A stretch of DNA of 64,000 nt from Corynebacterium silvaticum (GCF_004382825.2 NZ_SDQO02000003.1:333505-397504); one strand, 5' to 3'. Positions 45,044-54,190 are shown, counted from the first letter of the stretch. Program-made: numbers and translations. The notes: generated from the sequence alone by a model not told the origin.

Positions 45044-46273
45044 GTGAGCAACCATAGATGTATGCCTTTGTCAGAGCCATCGCAAGCATCCGGACCGGAA
45101 GGGCTGCGTCAAGGTAGCACTGATTACCGACGCGCCGTAGTCGCCTCCCTAGCTGCAGGCCTTGCTACCTTCAATGCCTTGTATTGCACACAAGCTATCC
45201 TCCCCAGGCTTGTGACAAGCTTTGATGTCAATCCCACAACAGCAGCACTCACCATCTCTGCAACAACAGGGGCCCTAGCGATCTGTATAGTTCCTGCTTC
45301 CATCCTCTCGGAACGGTTCGGGCGTAGCCGGGTTCTCGTCATCTCTGCACTTTTAGCCACCACGCTGGGCTTGTGTCTTCCACTAGCGTCCTCTATGTGG
45401 GTTCTTATTGTCCTCCGCGCGCTCCAGGGCGTTTTCATTGCCGGAGTCCCAGCAGTGGCAATGACTTGGCTCAGCGAAGAGATTCATCCCGAAGACCTAG
45501 CCAAGGCCATGGGAATTTATATCGCAGGCAACACAGTAGGAGGCCTCTCAGGCAGGCTGATCCCCGCACTTTTCCTTGAAGTCACCACATGGCAATGGGC
45601 CTTGTTTGCTACAACCCTATGCGCTTTCACCATGGCGATAACCATGGCAATCATGCTGCCCAAACAGCGCCGATTCCAACCACGAACGTTGAGCATTAAA
45701 AACGAAAGCTCAGCGATGCTCATCCACTGGGCCACGCCATCCCTGGCGCTTTTATTCGCCACTGCTTTTATCAGCCTCGGCGTTTCCGTGTCGGTGTATA
45801 ACTACATCGGATTCCGCATGATCCACACATTCAGGTTTTCCGAGGCCTTGGTGGGCGTTGTATTCCTCATGTATCTGGCGGGGACGTGGAGTTCCGCTCG
45901 CGCAGGAGCATGGACCAGACGTATAGGACGCGGTCAGGGAATGATGTACGGTGCCCTTGCCATGCTTCTGGGTCTGATCCTCATGCTCTGGGATTTCCTC
46001 GCGCTCACGCTTATAGGATTGTTCGTCTTCACAGCAGCGTTCTTCCTCATCCATTCCATCGCATCCGGCTGGGTGGGATTAATAGCCACATCGCACCGAG
46101 CTGCGGGTGCAAGCATGTATCTACTCAGCTATTACGTTGGATCGTCCGTCGTGGGATGGATGTCCGGATACGCTTTTGATTCACTGAGTTGGCATGGGTT
46201 TATCGGTTGGCTCAGCCTGTGGACCTTAGCACTTTTAGGCATAGCAGTTGCTTTACGACGCTTCGCGGTCTGA
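45044..46273 (+). CDS. MFS transporter, inner-membrane drug-efflux type
   Basis: This roughly 409-residue protein has twelve membrane segments. Motif A-like ASILSERFGRSRVLV lies between helices 2 and 3. GVPAVAMTWLSEEIHPEDLAKAMGIYIAGNTVGGLSGRL matches the YnfM-like group of efflux carriers. The substrate is unknown. The start is uncertain: GTG 45044 has no clear ribosome site, and ATG 45062 is also in frame. It is divergent from a LysR gene 75 bases away. Confidence 0.82.
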   Translation: MSNHRCMPLSEPSQASGPEGLRQGSTDYRRAVVASLAAGLATFNALYCTQAILPRLVTSFDVNPTTAALTISATTGALAICIVPASILSERFGRSRVLVISALLATTLGLCLPLASSMWVLIVLRALQGVFIAGVPAVAMTWLSEEIHPEDLAKAMGIYIAGNTVGGLSGRLIPALFLEVTTWQWALFATTLCAFTMAITMAIMLPKQRRFQPRTLSIKNESSAMLIHWATPSLALLFATAFISLGVSVSVYNYIGFRMIHTFRFSEALVGVVFLMYLAGTWSSARAGAWTRRIGRGQGMMYGALAMLLGLILMLWDFLALTLIGLFVFTAAFFLIHSIASGWVGLIATSHRAAGASMYLLSYYVGSSVVGWMSGYAFDSLSWHGFIGWLSLWTLALLGIAVALRRFAV

Positions 46274-46382
46274 AGCATCCCCGCCGCTGAGGAGAAGGGC
46301 AGGTGGGAGAATTGTTACGATAGATAAATATTCCCGTGCACTAAAAGCACTAACTGTTGCATCAGTGGCTAAGGAGACCTAG

Positions 46383-48206
46383 GTGAGAATGCAAAAACCT
46401 GAGATCGCAAAGGTCCCTTACGCCGAGGACGAACTGACGCTTTTTATTAATAACCTCCGGAATCAAGACACCCCTGCAGGTGCTGCACGCGCGACTTTTC
46501 TCTTGGATTACCCAACTGTCTACATAATTCACGACAAATCTACGAATTCTAGTGCTAAACCAAGCTCCTACAGCGTTTATGTTGGGGAAACCACCGATAT
46601 TCATCGCCGTACACTCCAACATGTCAAAAAAGGACTTCAAAAACGTCCCGATTGGCAGCATTTCGCTGATTCAAACACCGCAGAAATGTACGTAGTTGGT
46701 CATCCTTTATTTAATAAGTCTTTAACCTTAGATATTGAACATCGACTAATTCACTACATGTTGTCAATGGACACTGTAAGTACAGTGCTTAACAGCCGAG
46801 GCAACCAACAAAATAAGTACTACACCCAGGAACACTTTGATCAGGTCTTCACCAAAATATGGAAAGGCCTTCGGACGCATGATAGTGTCTTTTTCCCCAC
46901 AGAAAAGGTCATCAAAGATTCTGCACTGTTTAAAGCTTCACCATTTCATAAACTAACTCGCGAGCAGATTGAGGCGAAAAAAGAAGTTCTCCACGTTATC
47001 GAAGATGCTCTACGTTCTGATGCCACCGGACAACTTATTAGAATTCACGGCGAAGCTGGATCGGGGAAAACTGTACTTCTCAGCAGCCTTTTCTATGAAC
47101 TAACGCAGGGAAAGACCTCTGCTTCAGACCCTGGTGATGCTTTTATCGACCCCATGGACTACCAACCTTGGAATGCCTTTTTATTGGTTAACCACATCGA
47201 ACAGCTCACTGTTTACCAGCAAATTGCACAAAAACTAATGATTGTCCCACGTGGGGATAAACGTATTAGTCGGCCTACAACGTTCATCAACAACAATTCA
47301 CCGGAAAAAGCTAGCGACATCGACGTCGTCTTGATCGACGAAGCTCACCTTTTGTGGACTCAGGGAAAACAATCTTACCGAGGAAAAAATCAACTACTCG
47401 ACATCCTCGAAAGAGCCCGGGTGGTTGTGGCAATCTTTGACGAAAAACAAATTCTACAAACCAATCAGTATTGGGAAAACCATGCTATCGAAGAATTAGA
47501 GAAACGCACGACTAAAAACCATCCATCTCAAAAACCAAATGCGCATCGATGCGGATGCAGGAACAGTATCTTGGATCCGCAGCATCATCGACGACGGTAT
47601 CATCGGCGATATTTCACTAAATGAAAACAACCGCGATTCTAAAAATTACGAGATCAAGATTTTTGATTCTCCTACCGCCTTGCACACTGAGGTCAAGGCT
47701 AAAGCGTCTTCAGTAGAACAAGGACTATCACGTCTTATCGCGACTTTTGACTGGAAATACTCCAGTACCGCACCCACCGATGGCTCCCCTACGTGGAATG
47801 TAACCATCGGTGATTTCTCCATCCCTTGGAACTTAGAGACGAATCGAAGCCTTACGCCTTCGCAGAAACGTAGATACTCGCATCAGGCATGGGCTGAACG
47901 TGACTACACAGTCGATGAAATAGGCTCACGTTCACTATTCAAGGATTCGACCTCAACTACGCTGGGGTTATCCTTGGTCCTTCTGTGATTTACAGAGATG
48001 GAAAGATTCGTTTTGGTCCTTCTAAGAGCGCAAATAAAAATGCCACTAACAAACGCACCACGTTGAACAAAGAAAAAATTGATTTAGGCGCCCAACTAAT
48101 CCGTAACGAGTTGAATGTTTTACTCACACGCGGGATTCATGGTCTCTATGTTTCTGCAAAAGTCAACAGCTCATATGGCACCTCTCATGCGCTACCTAAG
48201 CGATAA
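46383..48206 (+). pseudogene. GIY-YIG / DUF2075 (superfamily 1-like ATPase) gene with two compensating frameshifts
   Basis: This would be one gene of about 607 codons. Residues about 46-80 form a GIY-YIG nuclease-like domain (YSVYVGETTDIHRRTLQH). A DUF2075 ATPase follows with Walker A GEAGSGKT (residues 223-230), Walker B VVLIDEAHLLW, and a C-terminal motif LNVLLTRGIHGLYVSA. The frame shifts near 47511, in CTAAAAACC, where one A too many gives the sense KTIHLKNQMRIDADAGTVSW after correction. It shifts back near 47929, where one T seems lost before ACTATTCAAGG (FTIQGFDLNYAGVILGPS after correction). The start is GTG 46383 with AAGGAG six bases upstream. It is AT-rich and probably transferred. 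Seven bases later comes a MazG-like gene. The breaks may be real or sequencing error. Confidence 0.8.
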
Positions 48207-48213
48207 TTGATTC

Positions 48214-48534
48214 ATGTCTACTCAGGATGAAACATTACGAGCCTTATTGTCTTTCCGTGAGGAACGAAACTGGGCGCAGTTCCACCGTCCAGCCAACCTG
48301 GCTAAATCAGTAGCTATTGAGGCTGGTGAACTCTTGGAATGTTTCCAGTGGGATGATGAGGTCACAGACATCAATGCTGTGCGCGATGAATTAGCCGATG
48401 TTCTCTCTTATGCGTATCTTCTCGCGCACGAACTTGGGTCGAACCCGCATGACCTCATAATCAATAAGATGAAACAAACAGCAATCAAATATCCTGCAGC
48501 CCAAACACACCCCGCTAAAAAGAATACGACGTAA
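48214..48534 (+). CDS. MazG-like nucleotide pyrophosphohydrolase, C-terminus replaced
   Basis: This 106-residue all-helical NTP pyrophosphatase has the metal-binding pairs IEAGELLECFQW and RDELADVLSYAYLLAHELG, the EExxE/ExxD pattern of the RS21-C6/MazG-like group. Such enzymes remove modified or surplus dNTPs. The family usually ends IKYP followed by a conserved Lys-rich tail. Here IKYP is followed by AAQTHPAKKNTT, and this DNA (48504 onward) is homologous to the downstream flank of the GT87 gene at 49.5 kb. The end was therefore swapped in a rearrangement. It starts seven bases after the DUF2075 gene, so they form an operon. Confidence 0.75.
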   Translation: MSTQDETLRALLSFREERNWAQFHRPANLAKSVAIEAGELLECFQWDDEVTDINAVRDELADVLSYAYLLAHELGSNPHDLIINKMKQTAIKYPAAQTHPAKKNTT

Positions 48535-48685
48535 AAAGCACGTAGGAGTCACCGAATAGGTGTTGGGCAAGGTTCCAGCGCATAGGTGCACCGTCGTAGC
48601 GCGGTGCAGCAAGACCCACATCAACCATGCGAGTACCGCAAAAACGAGGAGGCTTGCTAAAGCCCACAAGGCGGTGTGAATCTCC
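48504..48685 (-). pseudogene. Broken partial copy of the GT87 mannosyltransferase gene end
   Basis: On the minus strand this stretch matches three separate parts of the intact gene at 49517-50887: the 3' end with flank (49506-49546), then 49672-49735, then 49954-50035. The peptide ALWALASLLVFAVLAWLMW is shared almost exactly. The first join lies at AAGCACGTA, present at both ends of the missing piece. The second join is at CGCGGC-like sequence. This is a duplicate that has lost about 130 and 220 bases at short direct repeats. Confidence 0.85.
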
Positions 48686-48945
48686 AGCTGTGTGAACGAT
48701 ACGGGCCACCCCCACATACATGAGCCCATCGAAATGACTGCTATCGTGGCACAAACTACGACTACCGAGTCGTTCATTGCGATCCGAATTTCAGACACGT
48801 ATGTATCCCCAGGTATTACGCATGCGATAACTAGAAAAGCATGCCTAGGGTACGCAGATTTCGTATACGAAGCAGGCAGAAAAGTGGAAAATAACTAACT
48901 TTCCATAAACTCACGCTTTGAGTTCACTACCGCCGAAAGAGACTC
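48686..48945. other. Unassigned stretch between the GT87 remnant and the lipoprotein
   Basis: About 260 bases without a supported gene. It probably holds the promoter of the lipoprotein gene and rearrangement debris. Homology to the intact GT87 gene fades out here. Confidence 0.35.
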
Positions 48946-49422
48946 ATGAACACGACCTCCCGCAGTACTCGCGTATCCCTAGCATTACTGTGCATTGGAA
49001 ACCTCCCAGTGCTGACCGCGTGTGGGAACCTCATAAACATCAAACAGGTAGGCTCCGCCGCTATAGTTCAAGAACCTGACGGGGAGGTCTCTCTTGCTGT
49101 ACAAACCTGCGGCTCTTCCGTGCTAAGCATACAATCATCAGATTTGAATGCAGCTGAAGAATCCCAGTCCCTAGACGAGGTGATCTTTGAGGAACCCAAA
49201 AGCGGAAGATTTAACGTCCCACTCCCCCAACTTCGCGATGCATTAAATAGTGCCCAGTCTCGCGATGTCTATCTCCTCATCGACGTCTGCGTTAAGCGCA
49301 GCTGGAAAGATTCCCTCCCGTTTACTGCCGATCCTTACGTCCCTCCAGTACAACTTCATTCTGCAGATTTTGGCAGTTTCACCCCCAGGAACGCTGGTCA
49401 AATCCTCCGTAAACCCCGATAG
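48946..49422 (+). CDS. Hypothetical lipoprotein
   Basis: This 158-residue protein has signal peptide RVSLALLCIGNLPVLTACG with lipobox VLTAC. The mature part has two Cys (QTCGSSV and DVCVKRSW) that could pair. It has no family I recognise. ATG 48946 is preceded by AAAGAG. It lies alone between the GT87 remnant and the convergent intact GT87 gene. The mixed composition and accessory surroundings suggest a strain-variable gene. Confidence 0.6.
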   Translation: MNTTSRSTRVSLALLCIGNLPVLTACGNLINIKQVGSAAIVQEPDGEVSLAVQTCGSSVLSIQSSDLNAAEESQSLDEVIFEEPKSGRFNVPLPQLRDALNSAQSRDVYLLIDVCVKRSWKDSLPFTADPYVPPVQLHSADFGSFTPRNAGQILRKPR

Positions 49423-49516
49423 CACCGACTACCTAAGAGTTGCTACGACGGCGCAGGAGCTTCGCAAGGCTTGCCAAAAATAGCGTAGTGACAAGACGCG
49501 TACGCACACACCCTCA

Positions 49517-50887
49517 CTAAAAAGGATACGACGTAAAAAGCACGTACGCGCTCACCACAGCCCATCCCACAGCCACCGCATATGTGACGTTCCCTAGCGC
49601 TTTTCCGGCGGTCATTCCCCATGGCTTGATAAACCAAACGCTCATAGCCACGAGCACGAGGATCGCCATAAGCACGTAGGAATCACCGAATAGGTGTTGG
49701 GCGAGGTTCCAGCGCATAGGTGCGCCGTCGTAACGCGGCAGCAGCCAGTGTCCACTGCAGACGGTGATAACAACAGCCCAAACACTGCCAGCCATCAATG
49801 GGTAAGCAGCGGCAGACGCTCCCCAGCTGCGGGCGGCCACCACAATAGCCACGGCAACAGCTACGACAACCCACACCCAGTGATGCGACCATGATACTGG
49901 GGAGCACAGAAGCGCCAATAGGGAATTGACACAGAGCGCTGCGGCCGTATGATCGCGGCGCAACAAGGCCCACATCAACCATGCGAGTACCGCAAAAACG
50001 AGGAGGCTTGCTAAAGCCCACAAGCCGGTGTGCGATTCCTGGCCAAAGAAGCGGGCGATCACGCCCCGGAAGGATTGGTTACTTGGCCAGGTGAGGTCTC
50101 CGATCCGGCCTGGGTCGCTCAGGGTCTCAAACCAGTAGGTTGTGGAGGTCTGCGGTGCGATCAGCCACGTGAGGAGGGTGACACCGATACCAGAGGCAAC
50201 ACTCCAAGCTGCGGCTTTGTAGTCCTTTTTCACCAGGAAGTACAGGCCAAAGACCGCAGGTGTCAGTTTGATAGCAGCCGCGATTCCTACCAGGCTGCCG
50301 CGTGGGAGTACCGTGCGACGGGCAAGAACATCGATGATAACGAGCAGCATAAGAAGCACATTGAACTGCGCAAACCCAATGGTGTCTCTGACGGGTTCCA
50401 TGAGAAGTGCGATGCTCAGAATCACTGCGGCAAAGCCGTACACTGATGCCTTGCCCCACTCGGGCATAACGCTGCGCGTTGCCAGAACCACGCACCACCA
50501 CAGCGCAAGTGCAGACGTTAAGCATAAAATCGTGGCACCAAAATTGACGCTGAGCAGCGTAAAGGGCACGAATACGAGTGCCGCAAAGGGCGGATATGTG
50601 AATGGCAGGGAGACGCCACCAACTGAGTAACCGCGGGTGTAGAGGTTATCGCCAGCGAGGAAGGCCTTGGCGCCTTCGCGATATACGTCGAAGTCGATGT
50701 GGTACCGGAAGTACGCATCAAAGTTTTGAGGGATGGCTCGGAAAAACAGGATGTCTTTACTGATCAGCCACAGGCCTAGGATAATAACGCTAAGCACTAT
50801 CGACGTCGCCCAGGTCGAGCGCCGCGCCGGCACTCTGGCGAGGGTTGCCGCTAATTGTGGGCCGGAACTGGGCGTTTGTTTACTCAC
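49517..50887 (-). CDS. GT87-family membrane mannosyltransferase (DUF2029/PF09594)
   Basis: This roughly 456-residue membrane protein has ten or more hydrophobic segments. The first loop is QNFDAYFRYHIDFDVYREGAKAFLAGDNLYT, holding the Asp residues that act as base in polyprenol-phosphate-mannose-dependent GT-C enzymes. The central block IAAAIKLTPAVFGLYFLVKK and PVSWSHHWVWVV are typical of GT87. It is likely to add alpha-1,2-mannose to lipomannan/lipoarabinomannan or a related glycan; this is inference from family. GTG 50885-50887 is the probable start, though no strong ribosome site is seen; a longer frame to 51001 runs into the upstream gene. A decayed partial copy lies at 48504-48685. Confidence 0.78.
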   Translation of the reverse strand: MSKQTPSSGPQLAATLARVPARRSTWATSIVLSVIILGLWLISKDILFFRAIPQNFDAYFRYHIDFDVYREGAKAFLAGDNLYTRGYSVGGVSLPFTYPPFAALVFVPFTLLSVNFGATILCLTSALALWWCVVLATRSVMPEWGKASVYGFAAVILSIALLMEPVRDTIGFAQFNVLLMLLVIIDVLARRTVLPRGSLVGIAAAIKLTPAVFGLYFLVKKDYKAAAWSVASGIGVTLLTWLIAPQTSTTYWFETLSDPGRIGDLTWPSNQSFRGVIARFFGQESHTGLWALASLLVFAVLAWLMWALLRRDHTAAALCVNSLLALLCSPVSWSHHWVWVVVAVAVAIVVAARSWGASAAAYPLMAGSVWAVVITVCSGHWLLPRYDGAPMRWNLAQHLFGDSYVLMAILVLVAMSVWFIKPWGMTAGKALGNVTYAVAVGWAVVSAYVLFTSYPF

Positions 50888-50930
50888 AGCAGCAACAGTA
50901 TTCAGGGCACCAAATTCAAGGCAAATTCTA

Positions 50931-52484
50931 TTAGCAATCTTCCAGTGCAGGAACACCCGGTGCGCCCTCAGCCAACCAGCGGCGTACGGCAGCTGTGGCA
51001 CGGCAATCGTCGCCGTTGTAGCTCAGGAGGGTAGCCTGAGCGGCCTCAAGATCGACCCCGGCAACGTCTCCCGTGGCTTCCCGATAAAGATGCACGCTTG
51101 TCTCGCCATCGACGTCGTCGGCATCCCAATGGAACCCCGCTGCTGGGGCGACCACTTTGAGTCCTAGCCCTTTGGGGCCAGCCAACTGCTTCTTGACCGC
51201 GACAAAAACATCCTGCCATTCGCCGGAAGCAATAAACGCAGAGACCTCGGCTTCGCTAGGAACTCCCTCATAGCGCCCGTGGAAGCGACGCGCGGAGAAC
51301 CTGAGCCAGTGATTTTCCCCGTGCGAGGAATAGCAAAACACGCCTACGGTTTTACCAGCTGCAATTGCAGCTTCACGACGCTGCTTGAGCCACGTCCACA
51401 TCCGTGCAAAGGCCTGCGCCTCAGCCTCTCCGCCAAGCCCTTCCCACGTAACAAAGGGTCGATACTCTTCGCCATCGTATGTACCCCACAGGTAGGCCCC
51501 TGGTCCAGGTACGCCTCCACATCAATGTCGATCTCTACATCAAAACGCGGGAAAGTTACCTCGGGCGACTTCCGGACTATGTCCACCCCATCCCGCCATG
51601 CCCGCGCGAGCTGCGAGGGTGCCCCTAGGTTGGCGTCGGCAAGCCCATTCACAGTAGTAATTCCGCGTTCCCGATAGGAATCACCGCGATCACCAGAAAG
51701 GAAAAGGCTGAGGTCATCGGAAGCTTTAAGCTCTTGCTCGCAGAACTCCCAATACCTACAGCTCGCGCATTCTTTCACGCGACGAGCGTGATCCGGGTTC
51801 GGAACAACGAGAGCAACATCAAGGCCCTGCTGAAAGAAGTCCGTGTTCAAAAGGAAAACCAGTTCACGGTCCTGCCCAATCAGCCCGGCGCGACTGCTCT
51901 CCACTCCGAGGCGATCAAGCGCGCGTGCCGCCAAACCCAAAGCATAGGAATAGGAATCTGAGGCATGGTGTTTGAGCTTAAAGTGGGCGGAGTAGGGAGT
52001 TCCCAAGCCCAGACGCGCCGTGGCCATGACCTTGATTGTTTTCTGAGGATGCGGCCTGGCCATCCGGTGGTTAGAGACAAGAACAGGCATATAGGTTCCC
52101 TCGGGCCTACGCACGAGCGCATCCAGGCGCACTCGCCACGCCCGCCCGTTGTCTTTCCCCAGGAGGACGGGATTAGTAATGATGGTGGCCTGCGCAGCAA
52201 GAGCCTCCAATGTGGCAAACCACGGCGCGTCTGGATCCGCATCGACGGCATCCGCGTCGTCCCTCCCTTGCGGGGGGGATATCAATACGCAGGAAATTCC
52301 GGGGATCCCCCATGCTCGGGGCCGTGGGGAAAAAGGCGCGCGCCTCTTCCTTTGCTTGCACACGACGCTCGTACCTGAGCTGGGAATTGTGCGTTGGCGA
52401 TACACCTGGGTGCCGGCTAGCTTGCACGAGCCGGTAGCGGCAGCCCACCAAGTCAGAAGGCTGCAGGCATATATCGGTGTTCAC
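50931..52484 (-). pseudogene. TM0106-family RecB-like nuclease gene with two frameshifts
   Basis: This would be one gene of about 517 codons starting GTG 52482-52484 (MNTDICLQPSDLVGCRYRLVQ). The frame changes near 52270 in a run of seven C (minus strand); with six, DIPPQGRDDADAVDADPDAPW reads through. It changes again near 51505 in GGGG; one more G gives DQGAYLWGTYDGEEYRPFVTWE. Family features include KECASCRYWEFCEQEL, a probable Fe-S or zinc Cys cluster, and RFDVEIDIDVEAY, the acidic nuclease/RNase H-like core. The C-terminal part has GVFCYSSHGENHWL. Both breaks are in single-base runs, so sequencing error or slippage are as likely as decay. Confidence 0.8.
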
Positions 52485-52647
52485 AAGTACACCAGCCTAT
52501 TGCACGAGTACGGGTACTGTGGAATTTGACTGGGTTCTGGTGCGGATCACCGGACATGCCGCTACGTAAGCGAGGTATCGTCTCCCGCCTCCCACCGATC
52601 CCCTTAGAATCGAGAGACGAGCATACGCACGAGTGAAGGAAACAACC

Positions 52648-53280
52648 ATGGGATTGTTTGAATCTATCCGTAAGGCACGCGCCAAAACCAAGGCAGAGAT
52701 CAAGGCCGCTAAGGTTCGCGCACGCCAGGAAGCCAAGGAAGCCGCCAAACTCGAGTACAAACGCGATAAGTTCCTTGCCCGGCAGGAAAAGAAACTGCTG
52801 AAGGAAGAGAAGAAAGGCCTCAAGGCCAAGCGTAAGCACGACGAGAAAATGGCTAAGAACACTCTCGAGCAGCTCAAGGCCGGTAAATTTAACAAGAACA
52901 ACGTGCTGCGTTATGCGGGAGCAGCCCGAGCAGTCATCCCAGTTGCGCTCCCCCTCATTTACCGAGGCATCACAATGGCAAAAGAAGAGGCCGCCAAGCG
53001 TCGTGCGATGAAGCTGGGAGTCAGCGCAGACGATCTAGGCCGTTTCAGCGGACACGGTGCAGAAATTAAGGCACGTATCGCGGGAATGCGTAGCTCCGTC
53101 AAACTCTCTTCCCTGCCCAAGGGCTTTGTTACCGACGTTGAACAGCGTCTTCAGGACCTCGACTTTGCCGTCGATAACGCAGAGTTCATGACTCCAGAGC
53201 TGCGTCAGCGTAGTCACCGCAGCATCCATAAGGATCTGGACCAACTCGGACGCCAAATTCAAAACAAGATTGAGGGCTAA
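52648..53280 (+). CDS. DUF6474-family conserved protein
   Basis: This 210-residue protein starts MGLFESIRKARAKTKAEIKAA. It has a very long Lys/Ala/Glu-rich helix (residues about 8-75, coiled coil), then a short hydrophobic stretch AARAVIPVALPLIYRGITMAKEE and a helical C-terminal domain. Corynebacterial members are annotated as DUF6474; the function is unknown. ATG 52648 has AAGGA eight bases upstream. A strong terminator follows 50 bases after the stop. Confidence 0.8.
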   Translation: MGLFESIRKARAKTKAEIKAAKVRARQEAKEAAKLEYKRDKFLARQEKKLLKEEKKGLKAKRKHDEKMAKNTLEQLKAGKFNKNNVLRYAGAARAVIPVALPLIYRGITMAKEEAAKRRAMKLGVSADDLGRFSGHGAEIKARIAGMRSSVKLSSLPKGFVTDVEQRLQDLDFAVDNAEFMTPELRQRSHRSIHKDLDQLGRQIQNKIEG

Positions 53281-53329
53281 AATCCCTCACTAACTCCTCG
53301 TTACTTTGCATCGACGCGGGGAGTCTCAA

Positions 53330-53360
53330 TGAGCCAAATCAGTGATTTGGCTCATTTTTT
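53330..53360 (+). terminator. Terminator after the DUF6474 gene
   Basis: TGAGCCAAATCA (53330-53341) pairs with TGATTTGGCTCA (53343-53354), followed by TTTTTT. The tip of the stem must open to form a loop. Confidence 0.85.
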
Positions 53361-53640
53361 CATCGCTCTATCGCCCGAATCTCCTAGGAAAGACGCTAAA
53401 TTCCATAATTTTTATATTGCCACTTCCCACTATATGAAGTAAGTAAATTAAAACTCTCACTGTGGAAAATTTTAAATATTACGCAAAGCCCCACAAAGAC
53501 TATTGCATTCACATGCACACCACAGTGCATTAATAATGAAAATAACTAGCAGAATTCCAAAGGATTAAATAAATAGAAATCAAACTCAACCGGGAAGCTC
53601 TAACAAAAATAAGCTTTTATTAGAAAAGTGCAGATAGTAA
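53361..53640. other. AT-rich intergenic region upstream of lsr2
   Basis: About 280 bases of strongly AT-rich DNA with no supported gene. AT-rich runs are the preferred binding sites of Lsr2-type proteins, so autoregulation of the following lsr2 gene is possible. Confidence 0.45.
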
Positions 53641-53781
53641 TTACGGCTTTTGGGATATACCATATTGAATTAGTTCATCCCAAAGTACATTCTTTGTTAC
53701 TTGTATGCCTTTGAGTTTGAATTTAGCAATGATGGCAACTGTCTCTTTGTTACAAACGCTTACCTGCAGATGGTTAAGCAC
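53641..53781 (-). CDS. Possible small ORF or gene remnant in the lsr2 upstream region
   Basis: A 46-codon frame starts GTG 53779-53781 and stops TAA 53641-53643. It reads VLNHLQVSVCNKETVAIIAK and then FKLKGIQVTKNVLWDELIQY. The peptide is protein-like in composition and mostly helical, resembling the tail of a small DNA-binding or antitoxin-type protein, but I do not recognise it. It has no evident ribosome site and overlaps the probable lsr2 promoter on the other strand. Confidence 0.3.
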   Translation of the reverse strand: MLNHLQVSVCNKETVAIIAKFKLKGIQVTKNVLWDELIQYGISQKP

Positions 53782-53812
53782 ACTTAGCGATTAATAGTAA
53801 AGGGGCACTAAC

Positions 53813-54133
53813 GTGGCACGCCGAGAAATCACCCAGTTCTTTGATGACCTAGATAACCGTCCACTCGATGAGTCCGAGGTTCACGTCATTTCTTTCAGCT
53901 TTGATGGGGAAGACTTCATCATCGATCTCTCAGAGGAAAACGCAGAAAAATTCCGCGAGGCAATCCGCCCGTACATGGACAAGGCCACCAAAGCTATAGG
54001 CCAACGCACCCCCGTGGGACACGACCCCAAGGATGTGCGTCAATGGGCTAAGTCTAAAAAACTAGATGTTGCGGCACGCGGCAAGATCCCACAAGAGATC
54101 ATCGACGCATTCGTGCAGGCACACAAGCGATAA
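53813..54133 (+). CDS. lsr2: Lsr2/CgpS-type nucleoid-associated protein
   Basis: This 106-residue histone-like protein has an N-terminal beta-rich oligomerisation domain (MARREITQFFDDLDN, then EVHVISFSFDGEDFIIDLSEENA). The C-terminal DNA-binding domain is DVRQWAKSKKLDVAARGKIPQEIIDAF, in which the AARGKIP segment is the AT-hook-like RGR equivalent. Lsr2 binds AT-rich DNA and silences foreign genes; CgpS does this for prophage in C. glutamicum. Candidate targets here are the AT-rich adhesin, haem-pair and DUF2075 regions. The start is GTG 53813 with AAAGGGG upstream. Confidence 0.92.
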   Translation: MARREITQFFDDLDNRPLDESEVHVISFSFDGEDFIIDLSEENAEKFREAIRPYMDKATKAIGQRTPVGHDPKDVRQWAKSKKLDVAARGKIPQEIIDAFVQAHKR

Positions 54134-54141
54134 GCGACTAC

Positions 54142-54179
54142 AACACGCGCCTTACCTCTAAGCAGGGAAGGCGCGTGTT
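54142..54179. terminator. Bidirectional terminator between lsr2 and the response regulator
   Basis: AACACGCGCCTT (54142-54153) pairs with AAGGCGCGTGTT (54168-54179). It lies between convergent genes. Confidence 0.75.
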
Positions 54180-54190
54180 ACTCTTTGGCG

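Noticed and set aside
48391..48798. 135-codon minus-strand protein
   Set aside because: Its only sensible part (ALWALASLLVFAVLAWLMW) is the GT87 remnant; the rest overlaps MazG or is scrambled.
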